Assembly: GCA_021108315.1 (NCBI GenBank)
Contig: JAIORE010000173.1
Location: 1 to 32,588, forward strand
DNA from: Candidatus Cloacimonadota bacterium
GTDB taxonomy: Bacteria > Cloacimonadota > Cloacimonadia > Cloacimonadales > TCS61
Direction: 5' to 3'
DNA length: 32,588 nt
In this document: piece after piece, positions 1 through 9,019 of the stretch
Numbering within the stretch: position 1 is the stretch's first letter
Layout: every line of letters begins with the position of its first letter
Translations under genes and position numbers: made by a program
The notes under the pieces: generated by a model
Seen by the model: only the letters and a program-made list of their open reading frames with translations
Database searches by the model: none
Told to the model about the DNA's origin: nothing

Positions 1-1296
1 AGATAGGTACGGCATTTAGAACTTATCCAGATACATCAAATTAATGACACACCCTATGAAAGTCTGTTCAAGCAAGTAAAAAGATTAGGACCAAATGGGA
101 TTTTTTCATGGAATTTAAATATAAGTGAACATAAAAATAAACTGTGGAATAATAAAATACAGCAATAATTTAAGTCGGTTACAAATCTATTAAATAAATT
201 TAGTACATTTCCGTTAAAAGAAAATAAAAAAATATCGCTTGCTTTGTCCGGTGGAACAGATTCAAGAACAATTCTTGCAAGTTTGCTGTACACTAAATCA
301 TCTAATATTGAATTACATACTTGGGGAGATGAAAATGAACCAGATGTAGTGATTTCAAAATTCATTTCAAAAAAATATAATTTATTTCTAACACGATTTA
401 ATTTGGCTTTTACAAAAAATATTGATAAATTGGTAGAGCAAGCAAAAAAGCACACTTTGAATGGAAACCTTGTTTTATCTGCTTTAGCATCACAAGAATT
501 AATAGGTCGTTATTCAAAATTAGATACATCTAATTCAGTGGTGATTGATGGTGGTTATGGATTACTCACACGACGAGGAAATTACAACAGAATTGCTGTT
601 TTTGGAAGAAAAGCATTATTGAATGCGAATCTACCTGAATTGATGAAATATGTTTCTCTCAATAGAGGAGATATTTTTTTTGATGAGGTAGAAAATAAAC
701 TAAAGCAATATCGAGAAGAAATTTTTATTAATTTCTATAATTCTATGCCTAATCCCCAAAAAATTGGGGTCGAAAACTGGATTGATTTAATGTATATTCG
801 TACAAAAACTCCAAATTTAGCTGCGGTTAATCAAAATTATATGGATTCTTTATGTGAGAACTATATGCCTTTTGCACAACCTGATATTTTGAATTTATTA
901 CTCTCAATTCCGGTATATCTCAAGAAAAATAGCATGATTAATAAAGCTATTTTTGCAAAATTTGCACCCGACTTAACCAAAATTCCTATGGAAGAATATG
1001 GTTTTATAATTCCATTTGGATACAATCATTACCGAGATTATATTTATAAGAAATTCATTTCGATCTTAAAAAAACCGTATCAAAATCAGCAGAGATATCA
1101 AATTTTATATACGTTAAAAGAATACTTTTTTGATATTGTTGAAAGTGATATTGTCAGAAATTCTAATATAATAGATCAAAATAAAATTCGGAAAATTTTA
1201 CATAAATATTATAACAAAAATGAAAAGTCTTACGCTGATACAATTGGTTGGTGGTTTACATTCAATATTTGGGATGAATGGAAAAATCGGATATAG
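1..1296 (+). pseudogene. Asparagine-synthetase-like protein (C-terminal ATP-pyrophosphatase domain), 5' part interrupted; open C-terminal part is 244..1296
   Basis: SGGTDSR PP-loop motif and AsnB-like C-terminal domain in 244..1296. Upstream, frame 3 reads IGTAFRTYPDTSN*, then frame 1 reads INDTPYESLFKQVKRLGPNGIFSWNLNISEHKNKLWNNKIQQ followed by TAA (166-168), then FKSVTNLL..ISLALSGGTDSR in the same frame as the ORF. Confidence 0.6.
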
Positions 1297-1308
1297 GTTC
1301 AAAAAAAA

Positions 1309-2532
1309 ATGGTTCTAAAAAACGTTAAAAAATTTGATTGGGTTATCCTTTTGTATCTCATGATTCTCCTAATCATTGGTGTAACTGCTATTTTTAGTTC
1401 TTCTGCTACCAAAATCGGTGATAATCTAACTATCAAAAACTACTATTTAAAGCAAATTATATGGATTGTTATATCTCTATTGTTTATGCTTATAATTATT
1501 AAAATCCCTTATCATATTATTGAAATTCTAATTGTTCCTGCTTATATAATTTCTTTGATTTTTCTGATAATTGTTTTTTTTCTTCCAGCAATAAATGGTT
1601 CGCATCGCTGGATAAAATTTGGTTTTTTTCAATTTCAAGCATCAGAAGTTGCAAAACTTTCTACAATTCTTGTGATTTCAAAAGCAATTTGTAAACAACA
1701 TCAAAGTACATGGAAGATCATGTTCAAAACCATGTTAATTGGTATTCTACCATTTTTATTAATTTTGTTTGAACCGGACTTAGGCACATCATTAATCTTC
1801 TTGATAAGTATTCTAACTATTTTAAGTGTTTCAGATGTTCCAATTTATCTGTTGATTTTATTGATAAGTCCTTTCTTCAGTATAATTTTTTCATTTTCTT
1901 GGATATATTTTGTAATTTATTTGCTTCTTTTGTCATTTATATTTATAAAAATGAAGGTCACATATCTAATAATTGCCTTCTCAGGTATTTTTAACACTTT
2001 TATTTTTTTAATTACTCCATTTTTCTGGAATCATTTAAAATTTTATCAACAAAATCGTATCCTAACTTTCTTGGATCCGTCCAAGGATCCATTTGGGGCT
2101 GGTTATCAGATAATTCAATCAAAAATTGCTATTGGCTCTGGTGGAATATTCGGAAAAGGGTTTTTGGAAGGCACTCAAAAAAACTTGAATTTCCTACCAG
2201 AAAACCATACTGATTTTATTTTTTCAGTGATTGGTGAAGAATTTGGATTTTTTGGTTGCGTAATTCTTTTACTTTTTTATTTTTTGTTTTTATTCCGTAT
2301 TTTGAGGAATATTGAACTGTTAAAACGAAGAGAAAAAAGATATGCTACTGTAGGAATTGTATCGTATTTATCTTTTCAGATTTTTATTAATATAGGAATG
2401 AATATTGGTATTGTTCCTGCTACTGGGATTCCATTACCTTTTATCAGTTATGGAGGATCAAACCTTTTGATCAACCTGATAGCAGTAGGATTAATTCTCA
2501 AATATATTAACGAAAGAAGTGTTTTTGAGTAG
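1309..2532 (+). CDS. rodA: SEDS-family peptidoglycan polymerase, RodA/FtsW type
   Basis: Multi-TM protein with GSHRWIKFGFFQFQASEVAKL, FEPDLGTSLIF, LPENHTDFIFSVIGEEFGFFG and PFISYGGSNLL motifs. Confidence 0.88.
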   Translation: MVLKNVKKFDWVILLYLMILLIIGVTAIFSSSATKIGDNLTIKNYYLKQIIWIVISLLFMLIIIKIPYHIIEILIVPAYIISLIFLIIVFFLPAINGSHRWIKFGFFQFQASEVAKLSTILVISKAICKQHQSTWKIMFKTMLIGILPFLLILFEPDLGTSLIFLISILTILSVSDVPIYLLILLISPFFSIIFSFSWIYFVIYLLLLSFIFIKMKVTYLIIAFSGIFNTFIFLITPFFWNHLKFYQQNRILTFLDPSKDPFGAGYQIIQSKIAIGSGGIFGKGFLEGTQKNLNFLPENHTDFIFSVIGEEFGFFGCVILLLFYFLFLFRILRNIELLKRREKRYATVGIVSYLSFQIFINIGMNIGIVPATGIPLPFISYGGSNLLINLIAVGLILKYINERSVFE

Positions 2533-2539
2533 GGGTTTT

Positions 2540-3121
2540 ATGAATAAAATTCTAATTATTGTGTTATTGATAATCACAGGTTGCGGAGTTGGTTTTGTTA
2601 TTGATCTCCGTGATTCCGATCAACGAGATTTAATAAATTTAGTTTATAATTCTGGTTTTGAAAGTGGTGATTATGATTATGATACAACTCCTGAAGACTG
2701 GATTGTATTAAACAAACCGTTAAATAAAATTTTTTGGGACAATGGTGAAAGTCATAACGGTGAAAAATGTGTAAAAATTAAGCATCCTGATCGTAAAATA
2801 TCTTTGATATCTGAGGCTTTCTCTCTGAATCCGGAAGCAGTTTATCAAGTAAAATGTTTTTTGAAATCTCAGAAAGATAATTCAAAATCAACTTTGCTTA
2901 CTTTTAGTGCATTTGATAAAAATGGTAAAAAAGTTAATAAATTTTCAAAAAAAATATATCCAAACCAAAGCTGGAGTTCATTTGAATTGAATACAGGTTT
3001 TTTGAAAAGTTCAGCAAAATTTGGGAGAATTACTTTTATTTTCCCTAAAGATAGTAAAAATGTTTATTGGGTGGATGATGTTGAAACTTATTTTATCCAC
3101 TCATTCCATAAAAGAAAATAA
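2540..3121 (+). CDS. Putative lipoprotein with carbohydrate-binding-like beta-sandwich domain
   Basis: ATG at 2540 (the ORF track starts at GTG 2519); signal MNKILIIVLLIITGCG with lipobox-like ITGC; N-x-GFESGDYD...W...DNGESHNGEKCVKI resembles CBM4/9-like domains. Confidence 0.6.
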   Translation: MNKILIIVLLIITGCGVGFVIDLRDSDQRDLINLVYNSGFESGDYDYDTTPEDWIVLNKPLNKIFWDNGESHNGEKCVKIKHPDRKISLISEAFSLNPEAVYQVKCFLKSQKDNSKSTLLTFSAFDKNGKKVNKFSKKIYPNQSWSSFELNTGFLKSSAKFGRITFIFPKDSKNVYWVDDVETYFIHSFHKRK

Positions 3122-3138
3122 AAATAAGAGGTAAAAGT

Positions 3139-3405
3139 ATGGCAGAAAAATACGTTTATGATCGCAAAAAGTTTTGTGTTCCAGTAACAAAGGCAGAACC
3201 ACTTAATTCGATTCAATTTATTATTGATGATTTTATGAAAAAAGGAATCACTTTTTGTATTGATGGAGAAGGTGAATCTTGGGAAATTTGGCGTTTGGTC
3301 GAAGATAATGATAATGACAAAATTAAAAAAACAGGTTCACCGGAAAATCCTAAATATCTATATGTTGAAGGTATAGAAACTAAAGAATTTGAAAAATTAG
3401 CATAA
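3139..3405 (+). CDS. Conserved-looking small hypothetical protein (88 aa)
   Basis: ORF with RBS-like aagaggtaaaagt upstream, followed by a strong intrinsic terminator. Confidence 0.55.
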   Translation: MAEKYVYDRKKFCVPVTKAEPLNSIQFIIDDFMKKGITFCIDGEGESWEIWRLVEDNDNDKIKKTGSPENPKYLYVEGIETKEFEKLA

Positions 3406-3422
3406 CCTTTTTTAAGTTGTTC

Positions 3423-3458
3423 AAAAAAGCGTTCTTTTAAGAACGCTTTTTTGTTTTT
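3423..3458 (+). terminator. Intrinsic terminator
   Basis: Perfect AAAAAAGCGTTCTT/AAGAACGCTTTTTT inverted repeat followed by a GTTTTT tract. Confidence 0.85.
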
Positions 3459-3829
3459 GAAAATATCTAACTCAGTTAAACTAAAAGCAATAAGTGTATA
3501 TTTCACTTGAAAAGTACACAGTTTAGATAAAATAAAACGAATCAGATATTTGCAGAAGTGGCATAAAAAACATTGAATGGTATAGTCCAGCTGGTTCAAT
3601 TATTTTAATTGAACCATACATTTTAAAATATTAGAATCATTCTACAAGAAAGATCCAGCGAGACACAGAGCACATCTCTCCTTCCAAAACCACGGTTTGA
3701 GAATGAACTAAAAGATTGCAGAGCACTATGAGCTAAAGTGAAAATTTATCCCATTCCTAATAAAAAAATATTTTGGAATAAAAACTGCTAAAGTATCATA
3801 TAATCAATATAATAAAGGAAGTAAAAATT

Positions 3830-6800
3830 ATGAAAATTTATTTAATAATAATCCTATTAGTAAGCATACTAACTATTTCGGCAACAGATTTGAAAATATC
3901 ATTCAATAATAATAATGTAAAAATTACAGGCGATTTCTCAATCAAGGAAACGAAAAATATCAATCTAAAAAAAGAGCAATTTGTTCAAATCTTAATAAAT
4001 GATGGAGGCAGAACAGGAAAATCCGGAGAAGCTGAATTACCTGTTTATTCTAAATTATTATCATTACCTGCAAATGGAAATTATTCTGTCGCAAATTTAT
4101 CTTATGACTTTGATGAAATAGATTTAGCTCATAAAATTGCTCCTTTTGGCTGGGAAGACAAAATAAATGTAAAATCAGATTATTACAATAAAGATGGCTG
4201 GTTTCCCAAAGAAATAGTTGGAATAAGTAAACCAAATATTATGCGTGGAATTAGATTTACACAAGTATCAGTAATGGCTGTGCAATATAATCCTAAATTA
4301 CAAAAAATTAGAGTTTTAAAAAATATTGATATTGATTTGGAAATAGATGAGTCAATAAAAGAAAATCCTCTGAAATCAGTTAGAAAAAATATCACGGAAA
4401 CATTTGATAAATTTGCGAAATCAAATATAATCGGTTATAATAGCCCCAGAACTTTTCAAAACGGTTCATATTTATTCGTTGTACCGGATAATATTTTTGA
4501 GACAATCCAGCCCTTATTAAGATGGAAAGAAAAATTGGGATACAAAACATATGTGGCGACTTTGAGTCAAACAGGTAGCACAAGTAATCAAATTTCAAAT
4601 TATATTCAAAATGCTTATGATACTTCCGATAATCCACCAGAATTTGTAGTTTTGGTTGGTGATGTGAGTGGAACTTATCAAATGCCAGCTTTTTATGTGG
4701 ATGGATATTTTACTCCTCAAGATGTTACTGACCACACTTATACTTTGTTAGAAGGAACAGATTATTTTCCTGATGTTCTCATTGGAAGGCTTTCGGTGCG
4801 AAGCCTAACAGAACTCCAGACTGTAATAAATAAAATAATAAAATATGAAAGCACTCCTTATACTCAATCAAACTGGATTGAACATGCTCTCATGATAACT
4901 TATATTTCTGAATGGGGATGGGATGGACCTTTCATGTCTGCCCGTGAGACGAAAATGGGAGTTAGGGAAAAATTATTAGATTATGAATATTCTATTGTAG
5001 ATACTTTTTTCTCACCATATCAAAGTAGTTCAAGCCAATTAATTAGTAAAATTAATGAAGGCTATTCGTTTGTAAATTATCGTGGAGCTGGTGGTCCGGG
5101 TTATTGGTATGAACCATTTTTTAATGTGAATAATGTTCATCAATTAAATAATGGAACTCAAATGCCAATGGTTACCAGCATCACTTGTGGCGGCGGAGAT
5201 TTTGCAGCTTATGATTATCCTGAATGTTTTGGTGAAGCTTGGTTGACAATTGGAACTCCTTCTTCACCAAAAGGAGCGATTGGTTTTATCGGACCAAGTG
5301 AACATGATACGAAAACCCAATTTAATAATGCCAATGATCTCGGAATTTATCAAGGAATTACTCAGGAAAACCTATTCAGATGTGGTGAGATGCTTCTGCG
5401 TGGAAAAATGGAATTGTACAATTGCTATCCACATTGTCACGATTGGGGCGGAGCTTTGGATTCCGATCAATTTTATTTCTATGTTTATAATCTTCTTGGT
5501 GATCCTGGCTTAAAAATATGGACTACTACTCCTCAAGAAATATCCTTCAATTTTTCTGAATCAATTAGTTCTTCTGAGAATTATATAGAAATTCAAATTT
5601 CCGAACCAATGTTTAATTCTGATAATTTTACAATCGCAATTACAAATTCAACGGGTTTGATTACAACCGTAACCACAGACGAATTAGGTTATGCAGTTAT
5701 TCCAATAGATCTAATAGCTGGAGATTATGAAGTTACTGCATCAAAATATAATTTTATTCCACAAACCGCATCTTTTACCGTAACTGCTCCTACAGGAATC
5801 GGAATGGTTAATTACACATTTGACAATGAGCTTTTTTCCGGTGAAACAATTGAACTAAATACTCAATTTCATAATTTTAATGATGAAACTCTTACGAATC
5901 TCGATTTTGAATTGGTTGCAAATGATGATCTTGATTTTATTACTAGTTCAGTGAATATTTCCGAAATTCTATCTTGTGAAGATGTAAATATGGATTTCAG
6001 TTTTCAAATACCAGCTCTTTGGCAAAATGATAAATTGGTGAATCTGTTTCTACAGATTAATTCAATCGCACTTGTAGATACATTTGTTATTCCCATAAAC
6101 TTGATTTCACCGGAAGTTGCATTTTTTGAAATCTCAGTGGAAAATACCGATAACTGTCTTATTCAAAATGAAAATAATGAAATCTGGATTGAGCTAAAAA
6201 ATACTGGAAATTATCTCTCTGGTGATTTTCAAACAATTCTTCAAACTCGCAAAGATAACATTACAATTAATTCAGAAAATAGTGCTTATAATTCAATTGA
6301 AGTTTCCGAAACCGGTCAAAATATTACAGCATTCCAAGTTTTTGTAGATGAAGAAGTTATTTCTGGAGAATTAGCAGCTTTTCGCTTGATTATTGAATCG
6401 GATAGCGAAACGTTACAAATATTGGATTTTGATGTTCCCATTGGAATTATTAGTGAAAGTAGTCCCACTTTTTGTGAATACGGATATATTGCCATTGAAT
6501 CAAGTGATATTGGAAATTTTGATGCTCCGGTATACGATTGGATAGAAATTGATCCGTCAAATGGGGGAAGTGGAACTCAAGTAGGATCTGACCATTCAAC
6601 TTGTGATGGTTCTGTAAAAGTAATTGACCTGCCTTTTGATTTTAAATATTTCGGGGAAAATTATAATGAAATATCTGTTTCTTCGGAAGGTTGGCTTGCT
6701 ATGGGAAGTACGGAAATTGTTTATCATCGGAATAGAAATATTCCTTCTGCGGAAGGTCCAAAAGCTATGATCGCACCTTTTTGGGATGATTTGGAAAACG

Positions 6801-7456
6801 GGGATATGTATTATTTTTATGATGAAACTGAAAATTATTTTGTAGTCCTGTGGTCGGATTTCAAAAATACTTATAATTCATCTTATCATGAAACTTTTCA
6901 GTGTATTTTGTACGATCCTATCCATCATCAAACTCTCACCGGAGATGGAATGATTAAATTTCAATACGATGAAATTAATAATGTAGATGCCAACGATAAT
7001 TACGCAACAATCGGGATAGAAAATGAAACACAGAGTTCCGGTTTACTGCTATCATATTCCGATATTTACGCAGAAACTGCTCATGAGATAGAAGATAATA
7101 CCGCTATTCTTTTCACAACTGTTTTAATTCCGGAAGTTCATACGGATGATGTAGTCACAAACACTTTACCAAGCCTATTTCAAAACTATCCTAATCCTTT
7201 TAATCCGGTCACTACTATTCGTTTCAGTATTTCTAATCTCACCGAAAAAGTAGATTTATCAATATTTAATTTGAAAGGACAAAAGGTAAAGAAATTAGAA
7301 ATTAGTCCCGAAAGAGTTCGGGAGAAATTAGGAATTTATGAAGTTGTTTGGAATGGCACTGATGATGAAGGGAAAAAAGTTTCTTCCGGCTTGTTTTTCT
7401 ATAGATTGGAAGCTGGAGATTTTGTTCAAATCCGTAAGATGCTTTTGTTGAAATAA
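3830..7456 (+). CDS. Secreted C25 (gingipain-like) peptidase-family protein with propeptide and T9SS type A-like C-terminal sorting domain
   Basis: Signal peptide; FVVLVGDVSG, FPDVLIGRLSVRS, VTSITCGGGDF, GAIGFIGPSEHDTKTQFNN; C-terminus LFQNYPNPFNPVTTIRFSI...VVWNGTDDEGKKVSSGLFFYRLEAGDFVQIRKMLLLK. Confidence 0.87.
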   Translation: MKIYLIIILLVSILTISATDLKISFNNNNVKITGDFSIKETKNINLKKEQFVQILINDGGRTGKSGEAELPVYSKLLSLPANGNYSVANLSYDFDEIDLAHKIAPFGWEDKINVKSDYYNKDGWFPKEIVGISKPNIMRGIRFTQVSVMAVQYNPKLQKIRVLKNIDIDLEIDESIKENPLKSVRKNITETFDKFAKSNIIGYNSPRTFQNGSYLFVVPDNIFETIQPLLRWKEKLGYKTYVATLSQTGSTSNQISNYIQNAYDTSDNPPEFVVLVGDVSGTYQMPAFYVDGYFTPQDVTDHTYTLLEGTDYFPDVLIGRLSVRSLTELQTVINKIIKYESTPYTQSNWIEHALMITYISEWGWDGPFMSARETKMGVREKLLDYEYSIVDTFFSPYQSSSSQLISKINEGYSFVNYRGAGGPGYWYEPFFNVNNVHQLNNGTQMPMVTSITCGGGDFAAYDYPECFGEAWLTIGTPSSPKGAIGFIGPSEHDTKTQFNNANDLGIYQGITQENLFRCGEMLLRGKMELYNCYPHCHDWGGALDSDQFYFYVYNLLGDPGLKIWTTTPQEISFNFSESISSSENYIEIQISEPMFNSDNFTIAITNSTGLITTVTTDELGYAVIPIDLIAGDYEVTASKYNFIPQTASFTVTAPTGIGMVNYTFDNELFSGETIELNTQFHNFNDETLTNLDFELVANDDLDFITSSVNISEILSCEDVNMDFSFQIPALWQNDKLVNLFLQINSIALVDTFVIPINLISPEVAFFEISVENTDNCLIQNENNEIWIELKNTGNYLSGDFQTILQTRKDNITINSENSAYNSIEVSETGQNITAFQVFVDEEVISGELAAFRLIIESDSETLQILDFDVPIGIISESSPTFCEYGYIAIESSDIGNFDAPVYDWIEIDPSNGGSGTQVGSDHSTCDGSVKVIDLPFDFKYFGENYNEISVSSEGWLAMGSTEIVYHRNRNIPSAEGPKAMIAPFWDDLENGDMYYFYDETENYFVVLWSDFKNTYNSSYHETFQCILYDPIHHQTLTGDGMIKFQYDEINNVDANDNYATIGIENETQSSGLLLSYSDIYAETAHEIEDNTAILFTTVLIPEVHTDDVVTNTLPSLFQNYPNPFNPVTTIRFSISNLTEKVDLSIFNLKGQKVKKLEISPERVREKLGIYEVVWNGTDDEGKKVSSGLFFYRLEAGDFVQIRKMLLLK

Positions 7457-7753
7457 GGTCGTAAATCAATTTTCCAAAATTGAGAAAATCAAAATTGCAA
7501 AGAGTCAACATTGGAATGTTGAGTTACGTTACTATTGCATTCTGGACTCCATTCGATTTGAGCGTGTGAAGTCCAGTCTGCTGCGTTAGGGACAACAAAA
7601 AAATAACTTGGATTTTCACAATTTCTTCTGCGTTAGAAAAATGCTTAATAGCTAAGGCTATTACACATTTTTTTGCCTTGAACAAAATGTTATAGTTTCC
7701 CAATAAATCTCCAATTTATTCTTTTGTCATCCCTTAATTCAGAAAATATCTGC

Positions 7754-8767
7754 TCAAATAAATTCATTACCTACTTTACGAGCTCGTTCCGGTTTATCCA
7801 AATTTATACCTAAAGCTAATCCTATTTCTACTAATAAATTCCAGCCGGCACTAAGATATACATAAGGATTCATCTCACCTGCACTCGGTATTTTTATAGT
7901 TTTGAAAGGTGTATCTCTGTCGGCAATAGCTATAACAGTGAGTCCTACACCATCAACCAAAACTTCTTGGAATTTTTCAATTTCTTCATCAATCGGGTCT
8001 ACAACAAAAACAATGTCATCCTTATTCATAACCTCTTCAATACCATGAACAGCATAAGTTCCTTCTAAAAAGTCCGATTTTTTTCGAGTAATTTCATTTG
8101 TTTTTAGAGTCAATTCTTCAGCAACACCATCATTGTAACCGGCAAAATATATAGTCCCGGCTTTGGCTGCAGTTTCAATTATATTCTTGTCAATAGGCAT
8201 AGTAAGTGCTTTTTCAATTTTTTGTGCTAATTCTGAATAATTTACTTCCTTATTTTCTCTGTTTATGTGGCTCAGGATTGATTCATAAAACAAAGCTTGT
8301 TCAGCAACGCTCTTGGTAGCAGCAACTGCTTTTTCCCAACCGCAAGTTAATATAAATGTTTCTTTACATGCTTCTTCCAAAAGTGTTCCTTTATTTGCTG
8401 ATAAGGCAAAAGAATTTTTATTACTTATTTCAGCTAGCTTTTTTGCAAGTAATACTACCTCTTTGGTTCGTCCTGAATTTGATGCACAAAAAACAGCAAA
8501 TTTAGAAAGATCATATTGAGCGGATTGGCGAGAACCGTCAGTTGAAATGTTAATACCCAGTCCCCAGGTAAGTGCTTTTCGTATAGCATTTTTTGCCGGA
8601 AATATTCTGCTTGAGCCTTCACCCGTAAGTAAAAGTTTACCAATAGATTCAATTTTCTTAGCTACATCTTTTGTCTGTGCTTGATTAAAGTTTTTCACAA
8701 CAGCGATAGTATCCATCATTTCCTGAACTAACGCATACTTTGAATAGTTTGTTTCTTTCAGATTCAT
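7754..8767 (-). CDS. SIS-domain sugar isomerase/deglycase-like protein (GlmS C-terminal-like)
   Basis: LLLTGEGSSRIF and FCASNSGRTKEVV motifs, two SIS-like halves, 337 aa; RBS-like GGAGAAAAATT before the ATG. Confidence 0.8.
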   Translation of the reverse strand: MNLKETNYSKYALVQEMMDTIAVVKNFNQAQTKDVAKKIESIGKLLLTGEGSSRIFPAKNAIRKALTWGLGINISTDGSRQSAQYDLSKFAVFCASNSGRTKEVVLLAKKLAEISNKNSFALSANKGTLLEEACKETFILTCGWEKAVAATKSVAEQALFYESILSHINRENKEVNYSELAQKIEKALTMPIDKNIIETAAKAGTIYFAGYNDGVAEELTLKTNEITRKKSDFLEGTYAVHGIEEVMNKDDIVFVVDPIDEEIEKFQEVLVDGVGLTVIAIADRDTPFKTIKIPSAGEMNPYVYLSAGWNLLVEIGLALGINLDKPERARKVGNEFI

Positions 8768-8802
8768 AATTTTTCTCCTATATAATTTATTTTGTTAGTG
8801 AA

Positions 8803-8988
8803 GAGTCTACTCTAAAAAGCTATTTTGGGATATTTGTAAACCGTTAAAACGGTTATTTTAAATTATTCTGTTTCATTAACCCCCAACTTAAGTTGGGGGT
8901 TAATATGAAGATAGCTATTTCTAACCGTTTTAACGGTTTCAGAATATTTTCAAAATATATCATTAACAGACCTTTTTGGAGTAAACTC
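8803..8988. repeat. Nested long imperfect palindrome with three perfect inner palindromes
   Basis: Outer arms GAGTCTACTCTAAAAAG / CTTTTTGGAGTAAACTC (complementary, imperfect); AACCGTTAAAACGGTT (8839-8854) versus its reverse complement AACCGTTTTAACGGTT (8923-8938); central TTAACCCCCAACTTAAGTTGGGGGTTAA (8876-8903). Confidence 0.85.
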
Positions 8989-9019
8989 AGTGAATGAAAC
9001 TAATATTATTATATTTTTT

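Noticed and set aside
54-455. Minus-strand 133-aa ORF overlapping the asparagine-synthetase-like region
   Set aside because: Low-complexity hydrophobic/Phe-rich translation typical of antisense in AT-rich DNA; the + strand has recognisable domain sequence.
3213-3599. Minus-strand 128-aa ORF
   Set aside because: Runs across the terminator and opposite the 88-aa + ORF; no recognisable motifs.
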